From an uncultured Collinsella sp. (GTDB lineage Bacteria; Actinomycetota; Coriobacteriia; Coriobacteriales; Coriobacteriaceae), in contig CATYZE010000002.1 of NCBI GenBank assembly GCA_958415525.1, forward strand, positions 1-64,000: DNA of 64,000 nt, given 5' to 3'. Position numbers and translations under genes: made by a program. The notes beneath the pieces are model-generated. The model made no database searches and was not told the origin of the DNA. It saw only the letters and a program-made list of their open reading frames with translations. Below are positions 27,892 through 35,648 of the stretch, in pieces (the stretch's first letter is position 1; each line of letters starts with the position of its first letter).

Positions 27892-27956
27892 GTGCGCGGC
27901 GGGGTATCATGGATGGGAAAAGCCGATAGCGGCAGCGACAGGAAAGGTGACCACGT

Positions 27957-29090
27957 ATGGCAGACGTCGACAACAGGAACCGTAACCGCAGGTCCAACCG
28001 AGCGGGTCAGCCCAATCCCAAGCGCGAGGCCCGTGCCAAGGCCGCCGAGCGCCATGTGATGACTGTGTCCGAGGCCTGCGCCAAGGATATCGAGCGTTCG
28101 CTTGCTGGTGTTCGCGAGTTTGACGGCATGCCTGCCGGCTTTTTCGCGGCGATGAAGGCCAAGGTTCAGACTGCTGTGGCCCCCGAAGAGCAGGTCGCCG
28201 AGGACGTCGAGAACGCGGAGACTGCCGAGGTCGAGGCAGCGCCCGAGACCGAGGCGGCGCCCGAGCCCGTCGAGGAGCCTGCCGAGGAAATCGCCGAAGC
28301 TGAGTCCGCGCCTGCTGAGGAGCCCGCTTCGGTCCTGCCCGAGGTCACTGTGCTTGATGCCTCCGCCACGCAGGCAATCCTCGATAACGGTCGCGGCTAT
28401 GCGCAGTTCTGCGACATGGCCGTGCTCGCCTTTGCCTCGTTTACCAATCCGGGCGGTGGATATATTCAGGGTTATCTGGGCCAGGAGGCCACGCTGTGCG
28501 CCGATTCGTATCTGTACAACGTTCTCGATAAGCAGCGTAAGTGGTACGGCGAGAACCGTCGCCGCAACATCAACTGCGAGCTCTATCGTAACCGCGCCCT
28601 GGTGGTGCCTGCGGTGCGCTTCGACCGCAACCACGTGCATGCATACGCCGACGTGATCGTGGCCGCCGCGCCCAACGTTAGGCGCGCCCGCCAGGAGTAT
28701 CGCGTGAGCGACGATGCTCTGCTGGATGCCCTGCGCGACCGCATTCGCTTTGTGCTCGCCATCTGCGATGAGCTTGGTCGCGAGAAGCTCGTGCTGGGTG
28801 CTTGGGGCTGCGACAACAACGGCTTTGATGCCGAGGCCGTGGCCGAGCTCTTCCGCAAGGAGCTCGCGTCGGGCGACTTCAAGGTCAAGCAGGTCTTCTT
28901 TGCCGTGCCCTCTACGCGCTGGGACGAGGACTTCGCCAAGTTCGAGCACGTGCTGGCAAACTTCCCCGAGCGCAACGAGGAGTCCTATGCTCAGGTTGCC
29001 GCCCGCACCGCAGCCGCCCGTGCCGCCGAGCAGGCTCAGGCCGCTGCCGAGGATGACGAGGATGACGACGACTGGCGCAAGTACCTGTAA
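27957..29090 (+). CDS. TIGR02452/PARG-like ADP-ribose protein with altered QEE motif
   Basis: A 377-aa protein related to the TIGR02452 (DUF2263) microbial poly(ADP-ribose) glycohydrolase family. A basic N-terminus and a long Glu/Ala/Pro linker (about residues 80-125) precede the macrodomain-like core. In ASFTNPGGGYIQGYLGQEA the glycines (166-168) and Gln176-Glu177 match the PARG signature GGG-X6-8-QEE, but residue 178 is Ala. The second Glu is catalytic in characterised PARGs, so hydrolysis may be lost and binding kept. LVLGAWGCDNNGFDAEAVAELF is the conserved C-terminal block. An acidic tail ends in DDDDWRKYL. Confidence 0.8.
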   Translation: MADVDNRNRNRRSNRAGQPNPKREARAKAAERHVMTVSEACAKDIERSLAGVREFDGMPAGFFAAMKAKVQTAVAPEEQVAEDVENAETAEVEAAPETEAAPEPVEEPAEEIAEAESAPAEEPASVLPEVTVLDASATQAILDNGRGYAQFCDMAVLAFASFTNPGGGYIQGYLGQEATLCADSYLYNVLDKQRKWYGENRRRNINCELYRNRALVVPAVRFDRNHVHAYADVIVAAAPNVRRARQEYRVSDDALLDALRDRIRFVLAICDELGREKLVLGAWGCDNNGFDAEAVAELFRKELASGDFKVKQVFFAVPSTRWDEDFAKFEHVLANFPERNEESYAQVAARTAAARAAEQAQAAAEDDEDDDDWRKYL

Positions 29091-29116
29091 ACGGTGCGCG
29101 TGATGCGATATACCGA

Positions 29117-29147
29117 GCCGACGGGGGCTGCTCCCGTCGGCTTTTTA
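29117..29147 (+). terminator. Terminator after the PARG-like gene
   Basis: GCCGACGGG (29117-29125) pairs with CCCGTCGGC (29133-29141), followed by TTTTTATT. Confidence 0.92.
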
Positions 29148-29165
29148 TTGAGTGGGGAGCTTACG

Positions 29166-29825
29166 ATGAAAAACGTTCTATGCTTTGGTGACAGCAACAC
29201 CTATGGTTACGATCCGGCGGGCATGCGCGACGGTACCGCGGTGCGCTATGCGCAGGATGTGCGCTGGTGTGGCGTGGTCCAACGTGACTTAGGCGAGGGC
29301 TGGCATGTAATTGAAGAAGGCCTCAACGGCCGCACGACGGTACGCGACGACATGTGCCATCTGGACACTAACCTCAACGGTATTCGCGCGCTTCCGATGC
29401 TGCTCGAGGCCCATAAGCCGCTGGACGCCATTGTGATCATGCTGGGCACCAACGACTGTAAGACGGTCTTTAACGTGACAGCTTCCGATATCGCCCGTGG
29501 CGCCATGGCGCTGATTCGCGCCGTCCGCGCGTTTCCGTGGACCGACGCTGCGCCTTGCCCGCGCATCCTGCTGATGGCTCCTATCAAGATCAAGCCGCAG
29601 ATCGCCGATGTGTATATGACGGACTTTGACGAGCATTCCGTTGAGGCATCTGAGCATTTTGGCGAGTACTATGCGCACGTGGCCGAGCAGTTTGGCTGCG
29701 ACTTTTTGAATGCCGCCGAGTTTGCCGAGCCGGGCGATATCGACTATCTGCATATGATGCCCGAAAGCCACGAGAGCTTGGGACATGCCGTGGCAGCCAA
29801 GCTCCAAGAGATGCTCGGTGAGTAG
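29166..29825 (+). CDS. SGNH/GDSL-type esterase
   Basis: A 219-aa hydrolase of the SGNH superfamily. Block I is VLCFGDSNTYG with the nucleophilic serine. Block II is EEGLNGRTT with the oxyanion glycine. Block III is IMLGTNDCK with asparagine. The C-terminal catalytic Asp/His lie near DIDYLHMMPESHESLG. It resembles arylesterase/acyl-CoA thioesterase-like enzymes acting on small esters. No signal peptide is visible, so it is probably cytoplasmic. The ATG at 29166 has GGGGAG upstream, and the conserved first strand begins immediately. Confidence 0.9.
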   Translation: MKNVLCFGDSNTYGYDPAGMRDGTAVRYAQDVRWCGVVQRDLGEGWHVIEEGLNGRTTVRDDMCHLDTNLNGIRALPMLLEAHKPLDAIVIMLGTNDCKTVFNVTASDIARGAMALIRAVRAFPWTDAAPCPRILLMAPIKIKPQIADVYMTDFDEHSVEASEHFGEYYAHVAEQFGCDFLNAAEFAEPGDIDYLHMMPESHESLGHAVAAKLQEMLGE

Positions 29826-29834
29826 CACGGCCCC

Positions 29835-29870
29835 AAGCCACCACAAAGGTACCCTTGTGGTGGCTTGTTT
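29835..29870 (+). terminator. Terminator-like hairpin after the esterase
   Basis: A 12-bp perfect stem AAGCCACCACAA/TTGTGGTGGCTT with an 8-base loop is followed by GTTT. The palindrome could work in both directions. Confidence 0.75.
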
Positions 29871-29880
29871 CGTTGGTTTG

Positions 29881-29936
29881 TCTCGATCTGTAACATCTAG
29901 GGTCGATTTAGCCGAGGTTACTGTTACAGATCAAGA
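29881..29936. repeat. Intergenic hairpin repeat, copy 1 (CTCGATCTGTAACA type)
   Basis: TCTCGATCTGTAACA (29881-29895) pairs with its near complement at 29922-29936. The same arms recur 81 bases later with a different loop. It lies in the 252-base gap between the convergent esterase and thiD genes. Confidence 0.75.
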
Positions 29937-29961
29937 CTATCTTCTCAGTGGAATTTGAATG

Positions 29962-30016
29962 TCTCGATCTATAACAGGTGGGCTGAAAAATGGGCTCTAA
30001 CTGTTACAGATCGAGA
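29962..30016. repeat. Intergenic hairpin repeat, copy 2 (CTCGATCTRTAACAG type)
   Basis: Arms 29962-29977 and 30001-30016 pair over 16 positions with one mismatch. The arm sequences match copy 1 at 29881-29936 but the loop is unrelated. Confidence 0.75.
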
Positions 30017-30031
30017 TGTTTGTGGGAGCCA

Positions 30032-30064
30032 CCGCAAAGGTGCCTGTCCCCTTTGCGGCGGTTT
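30032..30064. terminator. Hairpin between convergent esterase and thiD
   Basis: CCGCAAAGG (30032-30040) pairs with CCTTTGCGG (30050-30058), followed by CGGTTTT on the plus strand. It lies just beyond the thiD stop and may also end thiD transcription. Confidence 0.5.
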
Positions 30065-30077
30065 TGGGCTGCGAATC

Positions 30078-30908
30078 TTAATACTGCCACATGTGGTTGA
30101 CGGGGCCAGAGCCTTTGCCCATGTCAAAGCCGGCGGCGAGAGCGCCGGTTAGGTAGGCCTTGCCGGCGTTGACGGCATCGGCAAGATCCATGCCCTGGGC
30201 CAGCGCGCAGGCGATGGCGGACGAAAGCGTGCAGCCGGTGCCGTGTGTGTTGTCGGTCTCGATGCGCTTGTGGCGGAACCACGTGGTGAGCGGATCGCCC
30301 AGATGGTTGCCCTCGTCATCGAGTGGCGCGGGTTCGGCCAATACGTCGTTGGCCTCGTTGACAAGATGCCCACCCTTAACGAGGGATGCGCAACCAAAGC
30401 GGCGGGTGAGGAGCATGGCAGCATTTTGCTGTGTGCGCTCGGAGTCGACCTCGTAGTCAAGCAGGGCCATGGCCTCGGGAATATTGGGCGTGATGACGGT
30501 TGCTAGTGGGAACAGGCGGCGGGTGAGCGCCTCGGCGGCATCTTCGGCAATCAGCCGTGCGCCCGAGGTGGCTACCATGACGGGGTCGACGACCACGTTT
30601 GTCGCGTTCCAGGCGCTCAGGCGGTCGGCGATAACCTCGATAATCTCGGCAGAGGAAACCATGCCGATCTTGACGGCGCTGGGGCGGATATCGTCAAATA
30701 CGGCGTCGATCTGCGCAGCGACGATATCAGGGGAGATATTCTGCACGGCGGTGACACCGAGCGTGTTTTGTGCGGTGATGGCGGTGATGGCCGTCTCGGC
30801 ATACAGGCGGTGCGCCGTGATGGTCTTGATGTCGGCCTGAATGCCGGCGCCACCGCTGGAATCGGATCCTGCGATGGATAGAACGGCAGGTACCTTACTG
30901 CGATCCAT
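30078..30908 (-). CDS. thiD: Hydroxymethylpyrimidine (phosphate) kinase ThiD
   Basis: A 276-aa ribokinase-fold enzyme that phosphorylates HMP and HMP-P to HMP-PP in thiamine synthesis. The N-terminal VLSIAGSDSSGGAGIQADIK, the VVDPVMVATSGARLI block and the anion hole DNTHGTGCTLSSAIAC are diagnostic. The start follows AAGGGAGC. It lies 178 bases downstream of thiC on the same strand. The product of ThiC is its substrate. An internal hairpin separates the two genes, so independent or attenuated expression is possible. Confidence 0.95.
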   Translation of the reverse strand: MDRSKVPAVLSIAGSDSSGGAGIQADIKTITAHRLYAETAITAITAQNTLGVTAVQNISPDIVAAQIDAVFDDIRPSAVKIGMVSSAEIIEVIADRLSAWNATNVVVDPVMVATSGARLIAEDAAEALTRRLFPLATVITPNIPEAMALLDYEVDSERTQQNAAMLLTRRFGCASLVKGGHLVNEANDVLAEPAPLDDEGNHLGDPLTTWFRHKRIETDNTHGTGCTLSSAIACALAQGMDLADAVNAGKAYLTGALAAGFDMGKGSGPVNHMWQY

Positions 30909-30956
30909 GTTTGCTCCCTTGTTCGGTCGGAATCAAATGGGTCTTTAAGCCAGCAT

Positions 30957-30995
30957 TATAAAGATGCCCGGGCCGACTCTATGTCGAACCCGGGC
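30957..30995 (-). terminator. Hairpin between thiC and thiD
   Basis: GCCCGGG (30966-30972) and CCCGGGC (30989-30995), with inner CGAC/GTCG pairing, form a stem. On the minus strand it is followed by ATCTTTAT, a weak terminator tract after thiC. Confidence 0.5.
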
Positions 30996-31086
30996 GGGCG
31001 ATGCAATCTTTACGCAAATGTAAGCAAATGTTCACGCGTCAACAATTGACGAACACCATGTTACCGATTGTGGCTCCGGTGACGAG

Positions 31087-32421
31087 TTAGTCCTCCATGC
31101 CGAGGTCGATCGTCGTGCCTTCGAACACCTTGTTAACGGTGCGGACGGCGCACATCTTGCCGCACATGGTGCAGGTGCCCTCGGTGGCGGCGGGGGATTC
31201 TTCGTAGCGTTTCTTGCCGGTGACCGGGTCGAGAGCACACTTCCACATCTCTTCCCAGTCGAGCTTGCGGCGTGCCTGGCCCATCTTGTCGTCCATGTCG
31301 CGGGCGTGGGGCACCTTTTTGGCGATGTCGGCGGCGTGTGCGGCGATCTTGGTAGCCATGAGGCCATCGAGCACGTCCTGGGCGTTGGGCAGGCACAAGT
31401 GCTCGGCCGGCGTCACGTAGCACAGGAAGTCGGCGCCGGAGCTGGCGGAGATGGCGCCACCGATGGCGGCGGTGATGTGGTCGTAGCCCACACCGATATC
31501 GGTCACCAGCGGCCCGAGCACATAGAACGGGGCGTTGTGGCACAGACGCTTCTGCAGTTTCATATTGGCAGCGATCTCGTCGAGCGCCATGTGGCCCGGA
31601 CCCTCGACCATGACCTGGACGCCGGCGGCCCATGCGCGCTTGCACAGCTTGCCAAGCTCGATCATCTCGGCGGTCTCGGTGGCATCGTTGGAATCGTAGA
31701 GGCAGCCCGGGCGGCAGGAGTCGCCGAGCGAAATCGTCACGTCGTACTCGTGGCAAATCTCGAGCAGCTCGTCAAAGTACTCGTAGAAGGGGTTTTCGTT
31801 GCCGGTGACCTCCATCCAGCCAAACAGCAGCGAACCGCCGCGGCTGACGATGTTCATAAGGCGGCCGGTCTCCTTAAAGGTCTTGGTGACCGACTTGTTG
31901 ATGCCGCAGTGGATGGTCATAAAGTCCACGCCGTCCTCGGCGTGCGCGCGCACGACCTCGAACAGGTCATCCTTGGTCAGCTTGACCAGCGGCTTTTCCA
32001 TATAGCCGATGGCGTCGTACATGGGGACGGTGCCCACCATGAGCGGCGTCTCGTCGATGAGCTGCTGGCGAAACTGGCGCGTCTTGCCCGAGTTGGAAAG
32101 GTCCATGATGGCGTCGGCGCCAAAGTCCTCGGCGAATTTGACCTTCTTCCATTCCTCGGCGGCATCGGCCTTGTCGCCCGAGATGCCTAGGTTGACGTTG
32201 ACCTTGGTGGACAGACCCTCGCCGACACCAAAGGCGCGCATGCCCTTTTTGATATGCACGATGTTGGCGGGGATGGCGATGCGGCCGTCGGCCACGCGCT
32301 CGCGGATGTACTCGGGGTCGCGATGCTCGCGCTCGGCAACCTCCTTCATCTGCGGCGTAATCTGCCCGGCACGGGCGAAGTCGATTTGCGTGACGAGCTT
32401 GGGCTCGGTCTGTGTGCTCAT
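31087..32421 (-). CDS. thiC: Phosphomethylpyrimidine synthase ThiC
   Basis: A 444-aa radical-SAM enzyme that converts aminoimidazole ribotide to HMP-phosphate. MTIHCGINK, SRGGSLLFGWM, SLGDSCRPGCLYD, EGPGHMALDEIAANM and FLCYVTPAEHLCLP are highly conserved blocks. The C-terminal cysteine cluster CTMCGKMC binds the 4Fe-4S cluster. The length matches the short ThiC form. The ATG at 32421 is chosen; an in-frame ATG at 32445 falls within the riboswitch. The ribosome site is the end of the riboswitch itself, so thiamine pyrophosphate should block translation. Confidence 0.96.
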   Translation of the reverse strand: MSTQTEPKLVTQIDFARAGQITPQMKEVAEREHRDPEYIRERVADGRIAIPANIVHIKKGMRAFGVGEGLSTKVNVNLGISGDKADAAEEWKKVKFAEDFGADAIMDLSNSGKTRQFRQQLIDETPLMVGTVPMYDAIGYMEKPLVKLTKDDLFEVVRAHAEDGVDFMTIHCGINKSVTKTFKETGRLMNIVSRGGSLLFGWMEVTGNENPFYEYFDELLEICHEYDVTISLGDSCRPGCLYDSNDATETAEMIELGKLCKRAWAAGVQVMVEGPGHMALDEIAANMKLQKRLCHNAPFYVLGPLVTDIGVGYDHITAAIGGAISASSGADFLCYVTPAEHLCLPNAQDVLDGLMATKIAAHAADIAKKVPHARDMDDKMGQARRKLDWEEMWKCALDPVTGKKRYEESPAATEGTCTMCGKMCAVRTVNKVFEGTTIDLGMED

Positions 32422-32427
32422 TGGCAC

Positions 32428-32522
32428 GGCTCCCTTCGTTGGCATTACCCATATCAGGTTTGCGGGTCAGGGCGGGCGCGCCCAGTCTCAGCCTGCCGTC
32501 TTGTCCTGCAAGCTCCCCGTTA
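32428..32522 (-). ncRNA. TPP riboswitch (THI element) upstream of thiC
   Basis: On the minus strand the conserved TPP aptamer parts occur in order: ACGGGGAGC, GGCTGAGACTGGGC, GACCCGCAAACCTGAT, and GGGTAATGCCAACGAAGGGAG (quoted as GGGTAATGCC and AACGAAGGGAG). The last part contains the ribosome site for thiC, indicating translational control. Ligand binding should lower expression of thiC, and of thiD if they share a transcript. Confidence 0.95.
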
Positions 32523-32591
32523 TGTCATGGGCTCAAGTATAGCCTGAATGGGTACGATTGGGCCAACGAGCGTGCCTGTGGGGAGGCGAAC

Positions 32592-33107
32592 ATGGAAGAC
32601 AAGCATCTGTATCGAGAGACGCAATGGGATGTATCGGCCGAGGAAAGCCGTGCGCACCATGGCCTTGTCGCGATTGGTTTTGCGGTGCTTGCCGTGCTGG
32701 TGATTGCCTTTTGTATCTGGACGTTTGGTGGCCGCGGCGGCGTTGCATGGGAGTTCGAGGCTGACGATAGCCTGCCGATTTTGACGGTGAAGGTCGCTGG
32801 TGGCAACACGGTCGCGGCTCCCGGTGACTATTGGTATCCGTGCGATGGGTTTGTGCAGCTGCAGCTGAGTGGTGGGTCCATTCCGGGCGAAGAGATTGAG
32901 CGCGTGACGTTTGACGCATCGCTCAAGACGCTGACGGTCGAGCTCAAAGATCAAGGGGATGTGCCCACGACCATGGATATCGCCCTGACGGAATGGCGCC
33001 TGGAGCCCCCGTCGGGCGTTAAGGTGTCCGAGGTGGAGTGTGTCAAGATTGCCTATCAGGACGGCTCGACAAATGAAATTGCCAAAGCCGATGGCTTGGC
33101 GGAATAG
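32592..33107 (+). CDS. Hypothetical single-pass membrane protein (intact copy)
   Basis: A 171-aa protein with no family that I recognise. A charged cytoplasmic N-terminus (about 27 residues) precedes a hydrophobic helix, HGLVAIGFAVLAVLVIAFCI (about residues 27-47). An extracytoplasmic, beta-rich domain with many Asp/Glu/Val residues follows. GGGAGG lies 5 bases before the ATG. It diverges from the thiC riboswitch region. The left edge of the 8.7-kb duplication falls in codon 103 of this gene, so only its last 68 codons are repeated at 41621-41828. Confidence 0.75.
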   Translation: MEDKHLYRETQWDVSAEESRAHHGLVAIGFAVLAVLVIAFCIWTFGGRGGVAWEFEADDSLPILTVKVAGGNTVAAPGDYWYPCDGFVQLQLSGGSIPGEEIERVTFDASLKTLTVELKDQGDVPTTMDIALTEWRLEPPSGVKVSEVECVKIAYQDGSTNEIAKADGLAE

Positions 33108-33146
33108 ACGCCGTGCCTAGGCGGCACATTCAAAGGTAGCGCGGTC

Positions 33147-33953
33147 CTACAAAGCCTGTTCGTTCAGGAAGACCAAAGTGTTTTTATTTGAAAGCTCGGG
33201 AAAGTGACGATAACCAACGTCGAACGCGGTGAGCCCGCTTGCATCCTCCAGCTTGTTTTCTGCCATCCACCGCACCATGGAGCCGCGTGCCTTTTTGCTG
33301 GCGGTCGAGCGCTGGATGGGCTTGCCGTTGCGGATGCCTTCGCCAAAGAGGCATGTGACGACCGTGGCATCGGTGGTGAGGCGGGGCAGAACGGCTTTGG
33401 CGTATTCCGCACTGGCGAGGTTGACGATCGTAGCGTTGGAGCCCGCCGGGGCGATAGCCTGCGCGAGCTTGTCGCTCCAAAACGCGTAGAGGTCTCGGGC
33501 ATCGTCAACGGCGAGCTTCGCGCCCATTTCCAGCCGATACGGTTCGACGGCATGAAAGGGGCGTACGCATCCGTAAAGGCCCGAGAGGATCCACAGATGG
33601 TCTTGCAGCCATGCGAGCTGTGCGGAATCCATCACCTCGGGCGCCATGCTCTGGTATTGAATGCCGTGATAGGACATGACGGCAGGGGAGAGGTGACGGG
33701 CGAGTGCGGGATTGTCGAGATCGCCGTTTCCCAAGATGGGCCCGAACTCATGCAGGGTGTTGAGGCAAGGCCCCAGCAGTTTGTCACTCACGTTCCATAG
33801 CGCCTGCAGACCGCCGCTGCCTTCATTCTGTTCGATATCTAGCAGTGCGCGGTGGAGGCGAGCCGTCTCGTGCACAAAAGGTGGAATGCCCAGGACTTCA
33901 AAAGCATCTTGGGCCGCGCGCATCTGCTTGGCGGGCGAAATGATGACCTGCAG
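33147..33953 (-). CDS. yaaA: YaaA family peroxide-stress protein (copy A), non-ATG start
   Basis: A YaaA/DUF328 protein of about 268 aa. In E. coli YaaA limits free iron during peroxide stress. VIISPAKQM at the N-terminus, YHGIQYQSM, LWILSGLYGCVRPFHAVEPYRLEMG (in parts: LSGLYGCVRPF, YRLEMG) and the late KKARGSMVRWM are family motifs. The first ATG (33923) would remove VIISPAKQ. The frame reads ATA-CTG-CAG-GTC-ATC before it, with AGAGGAGAG just upstream. CTG at 33953 or ATA at 33956 is the likely start. Confidence 0.85.
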   Translation of the reverse strand: MQVIISPAKQMRAAQDAFEVLGIPPFVHETARLHRALLDIEQNEGSGGLQALWNVSDKLLGPCLNTLHEFGPILGNGDLDNPALARHLSPAVMSYHGIQYQSMAPEVMDSAQLAWLQDHLWILSGLYGCVRPFHAVEPYRLEMGAKLAVDDARDLYAFWSDKLAQAIAPAGSNATIVNLASAEYAKAVLPRLTTDATVVTCLFGEGIRNGKPIQRSTASKKARGSMVRWMAENKLEDASGLTAFDVGYRHFPELSNKNTLVFLNEQAL

Positions 33954-33982
33954 TATGGACTCTCCTCTGCCAAATAAAGAAG

Positions 33983-34045
33983 TTGCGGTGGAATAGTTCC
34001 TGTTTGGCCTGTTAGTAGGCTTATTTAGGAACTATTTCACCGCAA
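33983..34045. repeat. Intergenic hairpin repeat (TTGCGGTGRAATAG type), copy A
   Basis: Arms 33983-34001 and 34027-34045 pair over 19 positions, with one G/T position. The loop holds an inner GGCCT/TAGGC hairpin. It lies between the aminopeptidase stop and the yaaA ribosome site. A relative with different inner arms is at 63800-63884. Confidence 0.85.
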
Positions 34046-34084
34046 GTTATGAAGGGCTGGTTGGGCTCGCTTTGCGAGGGTTGG

Positions 34085-35482
34085 TTAGGCGCGCTCGATG
34101 AAGGCCTTGTAGCCGCGATAGGCCTCGTAGATATCGGCCTTGTTGGCGACCTCCCACAGGGCGTGCATGGACAGGACGGCAACGCCGGAGTCGATGACGT
34201 TCATGCCGTACTCGGCCATGATGTAGGCGATGGTGCCGCCGCCGCCCGCGTTGACGCGACCGAGCTCGCAGGTCTGGAAGTCTACGCCCGCTTCGTCCAT
34301 GATGTCGCGGATGAGCGCCATGTACTCGGCATCGGCATCGTTGGAGCCACCCTTGCCGCGGCTGCCCGTGTACTTGTTAAAGCACAGGCCGCGACCCATA
34401 AAGGCGGCGTTCTTGGTCTCGAACTTGCCGGCGTAGCCCGGATCGAAGCCGGCGGACACGTCGGAGGAGAGCATGCGGCTGCGAGCGAGTGCGCGGCGCA
34501 GGGCCAGCGGGCTGTCCTCGCCGGCGAGCGTCATGATCTCGGCGACGGTGTTCTCGAAGAAGCGGCTCGTCATGCCGGTGGCGCCCACGGAGCCGATCTC
34601 CTCCTTGTCGACGATGAGCGTGATGCTCGTGCGCTCGACATCAGCGACATTGATCTGGGCGAGCATGGACGGATAGGCGCAGACGCGGTCGTCGTGGCCA
34701 TAGCCCAAGATCATGGAGCGGTCGAGACCCATGTCGCGGGCCGGGCCGGCGGGCACGACCTCGATCTCGGCGGAGAGGAAGTCCTCCTCCTCGACGCCGT
34801 ACTGCTCCTTGAGGATGTCCAGGAACATTTGCTTGACGGGCTCCTTGGGAGCGTCCTTGTCGTCCTCGTCAAACTTGACGGGGCGGCCACCCACGATCAC
34901 GTCGAGGATCTCGGCGTCGACGGCGTCCTTGGCGGGCTTGGCCATCTGCTCGCTCGAAAGATGGATCAGCAGGTCGGAGATGGTAAAGACCGGGTCGTCT
35001 GCCTTGTCACCAATGTTGATGTCGACGGTGGTGCCGTCCTTTTTGCAGATGACGCCCACGAGTGCGAGCGGGGAGGCGACCCAGTGATAGCTCTTGACAC
35101 CGCCATAGTAGTGCGTGTCGAGGTAGGCCATGTCGCCGGCCTCGAAGGCGGGGTTCTGCTTAAGGTCCAGGCGCGGCGAGTCCACGTGGGCGCCCAGGAT
35201 GTTAAAGCCCTGCTCGAGCGGGGCGCAGCCCAGGTTGACGAGCATGAGGTCCTTGCCGTGGTTGGCGGCGTAGACCTTGTCGCCGGCCTTGAGCGCGCGG
35301 CCCTCGGCGATCACGGTCTCCAGATTGACGTAGCCCGCCTCCTCGGCCATCTTGATGCCGGCCTTGACGCACAGGCGCTCGGTCTTGTTCTCGCTCAAAA
35401 ACTGCTTATAGCCGCGGCAAAGCTCCTCGAGCTCCTCGATCTGCTGCGGTGTGTACTTTTTCCATGCGCAGGGACGCTCCAT
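34085..35482 (-). CDS. M18 family zinc aminopeptidase (copy A)
   Basis: A 465-aa M18 metallo-aminopeptidase that removes N-terminal residues from peptides in the cytoplasm. The first metal motif is ILGAHVDSPRLDLKQ. The catalytic glutamates lie in VDKEEIGSVGATGM. The C-terminal INAGGGGTIAYIMA-like block appears as VNAGGGGTIAYIMAEYGMNV (in parts). The length is right for the family. The ATG at 35482 has AAAGGAG upstream, although the frame stays open much further into polA antisense. It is duplicated at 42806-44203. Confidence 0.92.
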   Translation of the reverse strand: MERPCAWKKYTPQQIEELEELCRGYKQFLSENKTERLCVKAGIKMAEEAGYVNLETVIAEGRALKAGDKVYAANHGKDLMLVNLGCAPLEQGFNILGAHVDSPRLDLKQNPAFEAGDMAYLDTHYYGGVKSYHWVASPLALVGVICKKDGTTVDINIGDKADDPVFTISDLLIHLSSEQMAKPAKDAVDAEILDVIVGGRPVKFDEDDKDAPKEPVKQMFLDILKEQYGVEEEDFLSAEIEVVPAGPARDMGLDRSMILGYGHDDRVCAYPSMLAQINVADVERTSITLIVDKEEIGSVGATGMTSRFFENTVAEIMTLAGEDSPLALRRALARSRMLSSDVSAGFDPGYAGKFETKNAAFMGRGLCFNKYTGSRGKGGSNDADAEYMALIRDIMDEAGVDFQTCELGRVNAGGGGTIAYIMAEYGMNVIDSGVAVLSMHALWEVANKADIYEAYRGYKAFIERA

Positions 35483-35648
35483 GACGCAGGCTCCTTTCGG
35501 ATCGATCGTGCTGGTTGATGTACCGTGAGTCATCGTATCACGCGCGGGCGTGCGGCGGCGGGGGAGCTTGATGTGCGGTGGCCGCGGGGCGGGGAGCGTG
35601 TAAACTGGTGTGAGCAAACCGTGCCCAGCCCAAAGCGAGGTATTCAAT

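Noticed and set aside
30909..31086. Second TPP riboswitch before thiD
   Set aside because: The region lacks CTGAGA and ACCTGA elements; only a GC hairpin is present.
32412..32591. Upstream extension of the hypothetical gene at 32592
   Set aside because: The open frame runs through the riboswitch antisense. The ATG at 32592 has a good ribosome site and makes better sense.
32880..32920. IS element or att site mediating the duplication
   Set aside because: No transposase, terminal inverted repeats or long direct repeats occur at either edge; only 4 bp are shared.
34049..35518. 489-codon plus-strand open frame and its copy at 42770-44239
   Set aside because: It is antisense to the M18 aminopeptidase, whose motifs are intact. 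The translation is low-complexity Gly/Asp/Val/His typical of shadow frames in GC-rich DNA.
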